Shown here piece by piece: positions 18,023 through 26,627 of a DNA stretch of 64,000 nt (positions within the stretch are counted from its first letter, which is position 1; every line of letters begins with the position of its first letter). The notes under the pieces are model-generated. The model worked only from the letters and a program-made list of their open reading frames with translations, was not told the DNA's origin and did no database searches. Both the position numbers and the translations under genes were made by a program. The stretch comes from JAAFHB01 sp942493325 (lineage in GTDB: Bacteria; Bacteroidota; Bacteroidia; Bacteroidales; Prolixibacteraceae), in the NCBI GenBank assembly GCA_942493325.1, contig OW818689.1, positions 6,572,001 to 6,636,000 on the forward strand, given 5' to 3'.

Positions 18023-18376
18023 TCAGAAGTAACAACAAATATCGTTAGCCTGACGGCTACTTTTTGCTTCAGCCACAGTTGATTTATCCAACGCGGGTTG
18101 TAACGCGGTTCTGCGGTCCCAAATCGTATAACCAAGTATAAACATGATCAATGCAACAATTACTCCTTGCAGCCAAAAAAGATAGTCAATTCTTGAATTA
18201 ACTGCATCGAATTTTGAATCGATTGCCTCGAATTTTGCATCCATCTTTGCTTCTGTGCGGATAGCCCGGTCGCGGTCTGCAAGGGTATAGGGTACTACAA
18301 CCTGTTGCTCCTGCGCGGATAATGGGAGGCCCGGCAGTGTCAGAAACAATAGTATGACCAGTACAAGTGTTTTCAT
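18023..18376 (-). CDS. Small exported membrane-anchored protein, family copy 2
   Basis: 117 aa, unknown function, paralogue of the product of 14424-14885. Signal peptide (TLVLVILLFLTLPGLPLSAQ), VPYTLADRDRAIRTEAK, a heptad-like section (AKFEAIDSKFDAVNSRIDYL), one membrane helix (GVIVALIMFILGYTIWD) and the RRTALQPAL motif. The C-terminus then diverges (SSRQANDICCYF) and stops about 36 residues early compared with copy 1, at a point where repeat-like DNA begins, so copy 2 is probably truncated. A TAGATTTG box at 18394-18401 is conserved with copy 1. Confidence 0.6.
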   Translation of the reverse strand: MKTLVLVILLFLTLPGLPLSAQEQQVVVPYTLADRDRAIRTEAKMDAKFEAIDSKFDAVNSRIDYLFWLQGVIVALIMFILGYTIWDRRTALQPALDKSTVAEAKSSRQANDICCYF

Positions 18377-18707
18377 TTACAATTAATTTGAAACAAATCT
18401 ACAAATAAAATACGATAATAGTCAGGAGCAAGACCTGTATATGAAAGAATTATCGGTCAGCCGGCAGATCGTATTACCGGTGCGCTGCACCTACGGACCT
18501 CAAAAGGCATGGAGCATGGGGCAAAGGGCGATCCCGAATCCCTCCGGTCTCGGGAGGCGAACGGGCGACGGGGCGATCAACAATGTTCAACCCACTTCGG
18601 GGTTGGAGTTGTGTTATGTCATTTACCCCCGGTTCCGCAGGCTACACCGGGGGTCATTAAAATTTAACCACTTCGTGGTAAAAAGCAGTACTAAAATCAG
18701 GGTACTG
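18318..18707. repeat. About 390-bp duplicated block, copy 2
   Basis: Second copy of 14819-15210, including the start of the membrane-protein gene, the GGTGCGCTGCACC palindrome (18479-18491) and the CCCCCGG/CCGGGGG inverted repeat. Confidence 0.9.
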
Positions 18708-19601
18708 ATCCCGGTATCATAGCTAAAGGTGGATAGAATATACATTTTGTTTGGCCGGCAGTTCTTCCCGCCTTCTCATCTACTCAACCTATGTCCCGAG
18801 ACTGGAAGGATTCGGGAAAGCAATCCCAAGATCAGCGTGCTGACTGCCATGATCAGGCTGTTTTAACCCTGCTACAAAGTTTATTATTGTTATGCTCAGT
18901 TAGGAAGCAGTCTGCTATGATCAGCCTTTTTTAACTCTGCATCATTGGTTAAGATTGCCGCGCTTCGTCATTTAATTCCATCTATAAAACAAATAATTGC
19001 ACGACTTGCTCGCAATGACAGATCCGTGGGGGGATTTGTCTACAAACCTTAACCTTGCACGACTTGCTCCGTCAGTACTCCGCGTACCTGTCATTGCGAG
19101 GGAGCTAACCGCGTACCTGTCATTGCGAGGAGCGTATAAAAATTAATGTTTTGCAAGATCATCTGCGACAAAGCAATCCCATAATCAGCGTGCTGACTGC
19201 CATGATCAGGCTGTTTTAACCCTGCTACAAAGTTTATTATTGTTATGCTCAGTTAGGAAGCAGTCTGCTATGATCAGCCTTTTTTAACTCTGCATCATTG
19301 GTTAAGATTGCCGCGCTTCGTCATTTAATTCCATCTATAAAACAAATAATTGCACGACTTGCTCGCAATGACAGTTCGTGGGGGGATTTGTCTACAAAGC
19401 TTAACCTTGCACGACTTGCTCGCAATGACAGATCAAGGAATAAATGACTTGCTCGCAATGACAGTTCGTGGGGGGATTTGTCTGCAAAATGAATTCATTG
19501 AGGAGCAACACCTTGCTGTGAAGGAATTGACTTCCCCGATTCTCGGGGCAGGCAGTCGTCCCGCAAGTGCAGGATCGTTTCGTGTAATCCTTTTTTACAA
19601 A
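18708..19601. repeat. TGTCATTGCGAG repeat zone, part 3
   Basis: One AGAATATACATTTTGTTTGG (18735-18754) and several units of the TGTCATTGCGAG family (about 18820-19035 and 19088-19375, with partial units to 19475), followed by GGAGCAACACCTTGCTGTGA (19502-19521). No gene seen. Confidence 0.75.
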
Positions 19602-19937
19602 GATGTCCGCTGCAGGTCGAAAGAAATGAATTGTGACTGAAAAGATGTCTGCTGCAGGTCGAAAGAAATCGATTTAATGTGAAAAGATGTCAGTATAACA
19701 TCGTTAGATATGCATTGAGACTGAATAGATGTCAGTATAGAGTCGTTAGATAAGCATTGAGACTGTATAGATGTCAGTATAGAGTCGTTAGATAAGCATT
19801 GAGACTGTATAGATGTCAGTATAGAGTCGTTAGATAAGCATTGAGACTGAATAGATGTCAGTATAGGGTCGTTAGATAAGCATTGAGACTGAATAGATGT
19901 CAGTATAGAGTCGTTAGAAATGGAAATGCAGTGAATA
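19602..19937. repeat. 42-bp tandem repeat, 8 units
   Basis: Units begin (at GATGTC) at 19602, 19645, 19686, 19728, 19770, 19812, 19854 and 19896. Core GATGTCAGTATAGAGTCGTT then AGATAAGCATTGAGACTGTA. The last five units are almost identical; the first two are diverged (GCTGCAGGTCG in place of AGTATAGAGTCG). No open frame runs through it and there are no variable spacers. It lies about 265 bases upstream of the 230-aa gene. Confidence 0.92.
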
Positions 19938-20201
19938 ATAGTCGGTCGGTTGTCACTTGAAGAGGATTATGACTGAAAAAGTGTCGGTTTTGTGTTGAAT
20001 TATGAAAAATAATTCTGTTTTTCTGTAACCTAAACACGGGAATAGAGTAGAGAGAGAATAAGCCTGATATGTTTTTAGTTACAGTAGTATTATTTCCCGG
20101 ATTCGCAGTCCGATGCTACGATATCCTTGTCCGGTGAAATGATGCTTTGTGCACGGCAATCAGACAGGAATCTTAATCTATAACCCTTTAAAAATTTTAC
20201 A
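19938..20201. other. Upstream region of the 230-aa gene
   Basis: No gene and no convincing TAnnTTTG promoter seen between the tandem array and the start codon. Confidence 0.4.
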
Positions 20202-20894
20202 ATGAACAGGATTCAGATTAACAAGTCGCGGATGTACGCGAGTGTTGATTCGGTGCTGGGTTCCAATCCTGATTTTGTGGCTACAATGGGAGATCTGGTA
20301 TCGACACACGAACGATTTAAAGACGGACTGGATGCGATCAGTCAGAACCGGCAGGTACAGGAGGCAAATTCGAAGGGGCTCACGAAGAGCAAGAGTGAGC
20401 TGAGGGCTCAACTGACCACGTTGATTTCAAAGTTTTCGGCGGCGTTGATGGCTTACGCGCTTTCGGTAAAGAATGAGGAGCTTAAATCGAAGGCGAGGTA
20501 TACCAACTCCGTTCTTATCACTGTTGGGGACCCTGTATTTGTTGACATTGGCAACCTGATGCTCAAATTGGCCACCCCGTTAAAGAGTGAGCTGGCCGGT
20601 TTTTTTATCGGTGAAGCCGAGTTTGCCAGGTTAAGCAGTTTGCTGCAGGAGTTCAGGGTAGCGCAGCCGCTTCGCAGGGTAGCGACCTCAGTTTCGAAAG
20701 TTTCGACGACGAACATCGGCGATATGTTTGATGCGCAGGACAAGCTGCTCAGGGACGAAATGGATATCCTGATGTTGTCGTTCCAGTTTACCCATCCCGA
20801 TTTTTACAAGGCGTATAAGAATGCCCGGAGTATTGTCGGTTATAAGGGGCGCGGCAAAACATCACCTGAACCAAAGCCTGAAAAGACAGTTTAA
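20202..20894 (+). CDS. Uncharacterised 230-aa cytosolic protein
   Basis: No family recognised with confidence. No signal peptide and no membrane helix. Predicted mostly helical, with SQNRQVQEANSKGLTKSKSE, ALMAYALSVKNEELKSKARY and LLRDEMDILMLSFQFTHPDF; the C-terminus is basic and proline-rich (GRGKTSPEPKPEKTV). One of the few plus-strand genes in the middle of the window. A deleted copy lies at 23282-23677, so the gene family has been copied locally. It is preceded by a 42-bp tandem array and followed by a hairpin conserved in both copies. I recall similar proteins as multicopy in Bacteroidota, but this is not checked. Confidence 0.7.
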   Translation: MNRIQINKSRMYASVDSVLGSNPDFVATMGDLVSTHERFKDGLDAISQNRQVQEANSKGLTKSKSELRAQLTTLISKFSAALMAYALSVKNEELKSKARYTNSVLITVGDPVFVDIGNLMLKLATPLKSELAGFFIGEAEFARLSSLLQEFRVAQPLRRVATSVSKVSTTNIGDMFDAQDKLLRDEMDILMLSFQFTHPDFYKAYKNARSIVGYKGRGKTSPEPKPEKTV

Positions 20895-20904
20895 AACAGT
20901 AACC

Positions 20905-20938
20905 GTTTCACCTGACAAGGACAGGTGAGGCGTTTGCG
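20905..20938 (+). terminator. Possible hairpin after the 230-aa gene
   Basis: TTTCACCTG-ACAAGGA-CAGGTGAGG forms a 7-bp stem 10-20 bases past the stop codon. The same structure follows the broken copy at 23688-23722. There is no long T run, so terminator function is uncertain. Confidence 0.35.
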
Positions 20939-21777
20939 GGGTGAACTTCGCGTACCTGTCACGGTACGTCCCGAGACCGGAGGGATTCGGGATTGCGAGG
21001 GAGCTCTTCGCGTACCTGTCATTGCGAGGAAGCATGAAGTATTTGTACTTACGACATTTTATTTGCGACCAGCCTGTCCCGAGACTGGAAGGATTCGGGA
21101 AAGCAATCCCATAATCAGCGTGCTGACTGCTATGATTAGCCTATTTTAACCCTGCTACAAAGAATATTATTGTTATGCTCGTTTATTGAAACGTTCTGCC
21201 ATGATCAGCTTCTTTTAACTCTGCTTCATATATTAAGATTGCCGCGCTGCGTCAGGTAATTAATCTAAAGAACAAAACCTTGCACGACTTGCTCGCAATG
21301 ACAGATCAAGGAATAAATGACTTGCTCGCAATGACAGTTCGTGGGGGGATTTGTCTACAAAGCTTAATCTTGCACGATTTGCTCCGTCACTAACCGCGTA
21401 CCTGTCATTGCGAGGGAGCATGAAGTTTTTGTTCTTTTGACAGTTGTACCGCGACCGAAGCAATCCCAAGATCGTTGGTGGACTGCCATGATCAGGCTTT
21501 TTTAACCCTGCTTCAAAGTTTATTATTGTTTTGCTCCATCAGAACGTTCTGCCATGATCCGCCTTTTTTAACTCCGCATCATAGTATAAGATTGCCGCGC
21601 TGCGTCATTTAATTCCATCTATAAAACAAATAATTGCACGACTTGCTCGCAATGACAGATCCGTGGGGGGAATTTGTCTGTAAAGAATAATCTTGGACGA
21701 CTTGCTGATTAAAACAAAAATTAATCAACTGCAGTGAGGTGATTTGAAATTATACGTTGAATATATACATTACCATG
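20939..21777. repeat. TGTCATTGCGAG repeat zone, part 4
   Basis: Two units (about 21010-21302 and 21399-21661) with the same borders CTGTCATTGCGAG and CTCGCAATGACAG and the internal ATGATCAGC...TTTAACTCTGC segment. No gene seen. Confidence 0.75.
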
Positions 21778-22035
21778 CTAGTCGAGATTGTAAATAATAA
21801 ACCAGATGGTTTGTTTATTTCGCTTGTAGTTATAAACCTTATCTCCATATCGTTTATGGGTAGGTAATTGTGTATTAAAGTGGAATGTTCTGGTATCTAA
21901 TTTGTCGCATGTTATTCTAATATCGGAGACATATTTCATTGCGTGCTCAATAGCCAGGGGATGTTTTACCCAACTTACTAATCCCGTTAAAATATCAGAC
22001 AGATTTTCTATTGCCTGATGGCTATAAAATACCAT
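21778..22035 (-). CDS. RelE/ParE-family toxin
   Basis: 85 aa. Fits the RelE/ParE fold: N-terminal FYSHQAIENLSDILTGL helix, a long second helix (HPLAIEHAMKYVSDIRI) and C-terminal strands with GDKVYNYKRNKQTIWFIIYN, the NKxTIWFIIYN block being typical. Overlaps the antitoxin by 14 bases. Appears intact. It lies inside the TGTCATTGCGAG repeat field. Whether it attacks gyrase (ParE) or mRNA (RelE) cannot be told. Confidence 0.8.
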   Translation of the reverse strand: MVFYSHQAIENLSDILTGLVSWVKHPLAIEHAMKYVSDIRITCDKLDTRTFHFNTQLPTHKRYGDKVYNYKRNKQTIWFIIYNLD

Positions 22036-22225
22036 GTTCCTTACAATAAGAATCGATATTCTCCTTTACTTGTTTTTCAAATTCATCACCTGTGACATAT
22101 CCCTCAGGTACAACACCCTTAACAGCAGGGTTTTCAAACTCGACACCTTTACGATAACGGCGCAAATCGGTTATGATTTTTTTTCCATTGCGGGTATTGT
22201 CGTCTATTTTTACTGTGTGTATCAT
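22022..22225 (-). CDS. Antitoxin of the RelE/ParE pair
   Basis: 67 aa. MIHTVKIDDNTRNGKKIITD, then VEFENPAVKGVVPEGYVTGDEFE and a helical C-terminus ending CKEHGIL. The layout (N-terminal strand plus helix, acidic middle, C-terminal toxin-binding helix) is typical of Bacteroidota antitoxins. Upstream gene of a coupled pair. Confidence 0.75.
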   Translation of the reverse strand: MIHTVKIDDNTRNGKKIITDLRRYRKGVEFENPAVKGVVPEGYVTGDEFEKQVKENIDSYCKEHGIL

Positions 22226-22268
22226 ACTGCTTTGAGTTTGTAAATAGATAAAATTCAGTACGAATTTA

Positions 22269-22276
22269 CAAAATTA
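22269..22276 (-). promoter_or_regulatory. -7 box of the RelE/ParE module
   Basis: Minus-strand TAATTTTG is a perfect TAnnTTTG 44-51 bases before the antitoxin ATG. Confidence 0.4.
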
Positions 22277-22379
22277 GTTTCAAAATATAACAATTCCATT
22301 AAAGATTATTCCTCCTTTGCATAATCACACGGTAACCAATGACAATTCTAAAAATAATCGCAATGACAATTCAGAAAGG

Positions 22380-22676
22380 TTAATCAAGATCTTCATATAA
22401 ATCGCGCCATTCAGGATTGAAGGCATTGATCAGATCCACTTTCTTTTGATGCGAACCTCCTTTAAGTTGCTTTTCTCTTGCTATGGCCTCGCCAATATCG
22501 AAAAAGGCCTCATAATAAACCAGTTCATCTACATTGTACCTTGCACTAAACGAATGAGGGTACATTTTAGCTTTATGTTGCCCGATCCGAATACGCAATG
22601 CTGATGTTACCCCGACATAGAGCACCGTATGATTTTTATTGGTGACAATGTAAGTATGATAAGTTTTAAATTCCAT
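22380..22676 (-). CDS. GIY-YIG endonuclease, copy 2
   Basis: 98 aa, two visible differences from copy 1 (Ile29, His76); the same catalytic Tyr9, Tyr20, Arg28/30, His34 and Glu68. Immediately beyond its 3' end the plus strand reads CGCAATGACAATTC (22359-22372), and beyond its 5' end GTACCTGTCATTGC (22699-22712), so the gene is flanked at short range by inverted copies of CAATGACA/TGTCATTG. About 100 bases on the 5' side match copy 1 nearly exactly, showing duplication of gene plus flank. Confidence 0.88.
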   Translation of the reverse strand: MEFKTYHTYIVTNKNHTVLYVGVTSALRIRIGQHKAKMYPHSFSARYNVDELVYYEAFFDIGEAIAREKQLKGGSHQKKVDLINAFNPEWRDLYEDLD

Positions 22677-23281
22677 ATTGGATTATCGTTAACTTTTACG
22701 TACCTGTCATTGCATACCTGTCAGTGCGGGGAGCTCTTCGCGTACCTGTCATTGCGAGGGAGCATGAAGTATTTGTTCTTTAGACAGTTTTATTGCGACT
22801 GAAGCAATCCCATCCACAGAGAGCCGACTCTACGCGCTATATCAGCCCATTATAACCCTGCTTCAAAGTTTATTATTGTTTCGCCCCCTCAGAACATTCT
22901 GCCATGATCAGCCTTTTTTAACTCTGCTTCAAAGTTTAAGATTGCCGCGCTTCGTCATATAATTCATCTATAAAACAAATAATTGCACGACTTGCTCGCA
23001 ATGACAGTTCATGGGGGGAATTGTCTGCATAATTAATTCATTGAGGAGCAACACCTTGCTTTGAATGAATTCGTGTAATTCGCTTTAATTCGTGCAATTA
23101 GTAATATAGAATATACATTTTGTTTGGCAGCACGCAATCCTCTCATTTCCTGGCAACACCTTGCTGTGAAGAAATCCCCCGATTCTCGGGGCAGGCAGTG
23201 TAATCCGTCCCGAGAGTTTACGACGTGTCCCGTTACGTCCCGAGAGGTACGATTCGGGATTCGGGATCAGTGTAATCATTT
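22677..23281. repeat. TGTCATTGCGAG repeat zone, part 5
   Basis: One full unit (about 22746-23008), GGAGCAACACCTTGCTTTGA (23046-23065), one AGAATATACATTTTGTTTGG (23108-23127) and ATTCTCGGG-type short hairpins. No gene seen. Confidence 0.75.
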
Positions 23282-23677
23282 TTACTCAGAACCGGCAGGT
23301 ACAGGAGGCCAATTCGAATGGGCTCACGGTCAGCAAAACTGAGTTGCGGAGCCAGCTCACCAAAATGGTTTTAAAGTTTTCGGCCGCGTTGATGGCTTAT
23401 GCGCTTTCGGTTAAGAACGAGGAACTTAAATGAATTTAAAGTAGCGCAGCCGCTTCGCAGGGTAGCGACCTCTGTTTCGAAAGTTTCGACGACGAATATC
23501 GGCGATATGTTTGATGCGCAGGACCGGCTGCTCAGGGACGAAATGGAAATTTTGATGTTATCGTTCCAGTTTACCCAGCCCGATTTTTACAAGGCTTACA
23601 AGAATGCGCGTAGTATTATTGGTTACACGGGGCGCGGCAAAACATCACCTGTACCAAAGCCACAAAAACCCGTGTAG
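23282..23677 (+). pseudogene. Broken copy of the 230-aa protein gene
   Basis: Starts inside the reading frame at the segment QNRQVQEANSNGLTVSKTEL, so the first 47 or so codons are missing. It reads through to EELK, then jumps to FKVAQPLRRVATSVSKVSTT with a stop and a frame change, so about 53 internal codons are also deleted. The C-terminal 80 residues match the intact gene at 20202-20894 with a few substitutions. Both the deletions and the substitutions indicate decay after duplication. Confidence 0.88.
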
Positions 23678-24136
23678 CATTTTGTAACCGTTTCACCTGA
23701 CAAGGACAGGTGAGACGTTTGCTCGCGTACTGTCATTGCGAGGGAGCTCTCCGCGTACCTGTCATTGCGAGGGAGCATGTAGTTTTTGTTCTTTTGACAG
23801 TTGTACCGCGACCGAAGCAATCCCATAATCAGGGGACTGACTGCCATGATCAGGCTGTTTTAACCATGCTACAAAGAATATTATTGTTTTGCTCGTTTAT
23901 TGAAACGTTCTGCCCTGATCAACCTTTTTTAACTCTGCTTCATAGTATAAGATTGCTTCGCTGCGTCATATAATTCATCTGTATAACAAATAATTGCACG
24001 ACTTGCTCGCAATGACAGTTCGTGGGGGTTAATATGTCTTCAAAACAAATTTATTAGGAGCAACACCTTGCTGTGAAAGAATTCGTGAAATTAGATTAAA
24101 TTCGTGCCATCCTTCTTCAATCTTAATTAGCGTTAA
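23678..24136. repeat. TGTCATTGCGAG repeat zone, part 6
   Basis: Last full unit of this family (about 23728-24019), the hairpin conserved with 20905-20938, and GGAGCAACACCTTGCTGTGA (24057-24076) next to the 3' end of the WecG-like gene. No gene seen. Confidence 0.75.
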
Positions 24137-24841
24137 TTAATTCGCATATTTCTCCTTTATCACCGCCCAAATAAACTTTGTATTCCCAACCAGGTACCTT
24201 CGCCACATGCGCCGGGGTTCTTTGATAAGGCGGTAGAACCATTCCATACCAATGTTGATCACCCATTGGGGGGCTCGATTAATTGTACCCGCATAAAAAT
24301 CAAAAACCGCACCGATGCAACAAACATGACCCACCTGCAATTGTTTAAAATGCTGGTAAGCCCATTTCTCCTGCTTGGGTGCGGTCATGCCTACAAATAA
24401 TACATCGGGTTTAAAAGCATTAATAGCCTCCATCATAGCCTCATTATCTTCTGATGTAAACTCCGGTTTGTAGGGTGGGGACCAGGTTTGAATCTTTACA
24501 TTTGGGTATTCTTTTGCTGAACGAGTCCTAATGTTTTTAAGCGTTGTTTCAGTACTGCCTAAAAAGAAACATTTACCGCCTGATTTCTGCAGCCTTTCCA
24601 TCTCGTAAAAAAACAAATCAGCACCAGCAATCTTTTGAATTTTTTTACCCGTTAACCATTTATTTGCCCAAACCACACTAACTCCATCTGGGATCAATAT
24701 ATCACTGTTCATTAATGCTTCTTTATAAACAGGATCCGTTTGGGTGACATTGTAAGAATGGGCATTAATTGTGTTGATCAATAGTTTTTCATGCCCAAGT
24801 GAAGTTAATGCCTGATTAAAAAGTGTATATTTTGATAACAT
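24137..24841 (-). CDS. WecG/TagA/CpsF-family glycosyltransferase
   Basis: 234 aa. Family transferring an N-acetyl-mannosamine-type or related sugar to a lipid-linked acceptor at the inner membrane face. Landmarks: NTINAHSYN, the acid-containing LIPDGVSVVWANKWL (about 49-63), FFLGST near 92, VGMTAPKQEKW and GAVFDFYAGTINRAPQW, ending RRMWRRYLVGNTKF. Length is standard. Last gene of the minus-strand polysaccharide cassette. A partial copy of its first half lies just upstream at 24920-25223. Confidence 0.9.
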   Translation of the reverse strand: MLSKYTLFNQALTSLGHEKLLINTINAHSYNVTQTDPVYKEALMNSDILIPDGVSVVWANKWLTGKKIQKIAGADLFFYEMERLQKSGGKCFFLGSTETTLKNIRTRSAKEYPNVKIQTWSPPYKPEFTSEDNEAMMEAINAFKPDVLFVGMTAPKQEKWAYQHFKQLQVGHVCCIGAVFDFYAGTINRAPQWVINIGMEWFYRLIKEPRRMWRRYLVGNTKFIWAVIKEKYAN

Positions 24842-24919
24842 TGTTATAGAGATTTATTAGGCTAAAGTCCTATGAATATTGAAGGATTAAGAGCCAAATA
24901 ATTTTTTCAATTACTTTTA

Positions 24920-25223
24920 AGGGTTTTTGATTCGATAGTGCCTAAAAACAAACATTTACCCCCGTTTTCAGCAGCATTTACTTCTCATAGAAGAACAAAT
25001 CAGCACCGGCAATCTTTTGTATTTTTTTACCGGTTAACCATTTATTTGCCCACACCACACTAACCCCGTCCGGAATCAATATATCACTGTTCATTAATGC
25101 TTCCTTGTAAGCGACATCCGTTTGGGTAACATTGTAAGAATGGGCATTGATGGTATTGATCAATAGTTTATCATACCCAAGCGAGGTTAATGCCTGATTA
25201 AAAAGTGTATATTTTGATAACAT
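24920..25223 (-). pseudogene. Truncated duplicate of the WecG-like gene
   Basis: Bases 24978-25223 encode 81 residues nearly identical to the N-terminus of the intact gene at 24137-24841 (same MLSKYTLFNQALTSLG start, same LIPDGVSVVWANKWL), then the frame stops after FFYEK. Degraded similarity continues to about 24920 (a segment reading as GKCLFLGT). The upstream flanks are also alike (GAGATTTATTAGG(C/G)TAAAG). The 3' half is missing. It marks a partial duplication at the edge of the AT-rich cassette. Confidence 0.88.
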
Positions 25224-25367
25224 GGGTATTGAGATTTATTAGGGTAAAGCCTGATGAATATTCAAATTATTAAGATTCATATATTTTAGTTTTTATTAAT
25301 AACCTTGTGAAGGAATTACTCCCAATCGGTTCTCAACTTCAAGAAAATAATTAATTATCAGATAGGG
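25224..25367. other. Short intergenic gap in the cassette
   Basis: AT-rich, no gene seen; sequence just upstream of the truncated WecG copy resembles the upstream flank of the intact copy. Confidence 0.4.
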
Positions 25368-26627
25368 TCAAGATTTTTCTAAATTTAATTTATTTAATCT
25401 CTCTTTATAAAAAAATCTTGTGTTAAAATATTTAGATGAATTTAAATTAGATTTATTAATTCCTATTGATAAAGCCCAAAATAAAGGATAATAAAATATA
25501 TTCTCGGCTGAGCTTATAATCAAAAGTAATATAATAAAAAAATATGAAATTGACATTTTATTCTTTAATATTAAAAAGTTATATTTAGTAATGTTTTTGT
25601 ATAAGCCAACAAAATAGAAAAGAGACCCAAATATTCCGAATTTGACTAATAAGTCCATCCATCCATTAGTTCGGACAATTGAATCCTTTTCAATAGAATT
25701 TGAGAAGCGAGCCTCCTTTGATGGACCTGTACCGAATAGTGGACTTTTTTGAAAATCATAAAGATCAACCAATGTGCTTATAAATCGCTGAGAATTATAT
25801 TCTGTACCGTTTAAATTTCTATAATCCTTTGCATCACTTATTTGTGTGGCAATTTTTTCTCCTAAAACTGAAAATGTCACATATGAAAAGATAGAAAAGC
25901 CTAATGTAAATAAGAAAACCAAAAGACGATAATTAAAACTTTTCACTTTAGTAAAGTTATATACGAAAATAATAAATACTAGACCTATTAATGTTGTTGT
26001 CGATTGAGTAGAGATAATACAGATCGAAAATAAAGCAATTCTATATTTATTTGGCTTAATCTGTAAAATTAATTCAAAAAAGAGCGCAATCAATAAATAA
26101 ACTCCAAAAGCTGCAGGTTCCCAAAATGGTCCGGAATTTCTTCTTAGATCACTAGATATAAAGTTATATATTATTAAAGATTTTTGTTCTACTCTGCCCT
26201 CTTCTGTAACAGAGATACCTATATTCCATAAAAAATTGAATATAAATGCAAAATAAATAGAAGATATAAAGATTACAATACTGATAATTCCAATAATGTA
26301 CATGGTTTTTACATAAGTTTCATAAAATGTAAATTTCAATTTATTTATAATAATGTAACCTATCGTTAAGCGAACAAACATACCTATATAGGTACTTAAA
26401 TCTGTTCCTTTAACAGTTAAAATATGGACAACAGAAATTAGAAAGAAAACAATAAAATATTTATAATTGTGATTTTCTTTAATTACACTTATTGAGAGAA
26501 TAAGTGTAATTACAAACCCAATAAGTAAATACATATTGTCATTTGAAGATACAATAGGAAAACCAGATAATGCTAACAGAATTAGAATTAGAAGATGATT
26601 TATTATGTGGGTATTTTTGGTTAGCAT
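25368..26627 (-). CDS. Wzy/WaaL-like O-antigen polymerase or ligase
   Basis: 419 aa polytopic membrane protein with about 11 predicted helices. A large periplasmic loop near 210-300 includes DLRRNSGPFWEPAAFGVYLL, a motif region shared by Wzy polymerases and WaaL-type ligases of Bacteroidota, and a second region SPLFGTGPSKEARF. Very AT-rich with rare-codon character. Since the locus also encodes an ABC exporter, the protein could be a ligase rather than a polymerase; sequence alone cannot decide. Its start overlaps the end of the upstream glycosyltransferase gene by 7 bases. Confidence 0.8.
   Translation of the reverse strand: MLTKNTHIINHLLILILLALSGFPIVSSNDNMYLLIGFVITLILSISVIKENHNYKYFIVFFLISVVHILTVKGTDLSTYIGMFVRLTIGYIIINKLKFTFYETYVKTMYIIGIISIVIFISSIYFAFIFNFLWNIGISVTEEGRVEQKSLIIYNFISSDLRRNSGPFWEPAAFGVYLLIALFFELILQIKPNKYRIALFSICIISTQSTTTLIGLVFIIFVYNFTKVKSFNYRLLVFLFTLGFSIFSYVTFSVLGEKIATQISDAKDYRNLNGTEYNSQRFISTLVDLYDFQKSPLFGTGPSKEARFSNSIEKDSIVRTNGWMDLLVKFGIFGSLFYFVGLYKNITKYNFLILKNKMSISYFFIILLLIISSAENIFYYPLFWALSIGINKSNLNSSKYFNTRFFYKERLNKLNLEKS

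Noticed and set aside
14944..18722. Open frames of 88-96 codons reading through the repeat blocks
   Set aside because: They recur with the duplicated DNA, contain the GGTGCGCTGCACC palindrome and resemble no protein family.
19602..19937. Possible CRISPR array
   Set aside because: The 42-bp units repeat head to tail without variable spacers, and no cas genes are present in the window.
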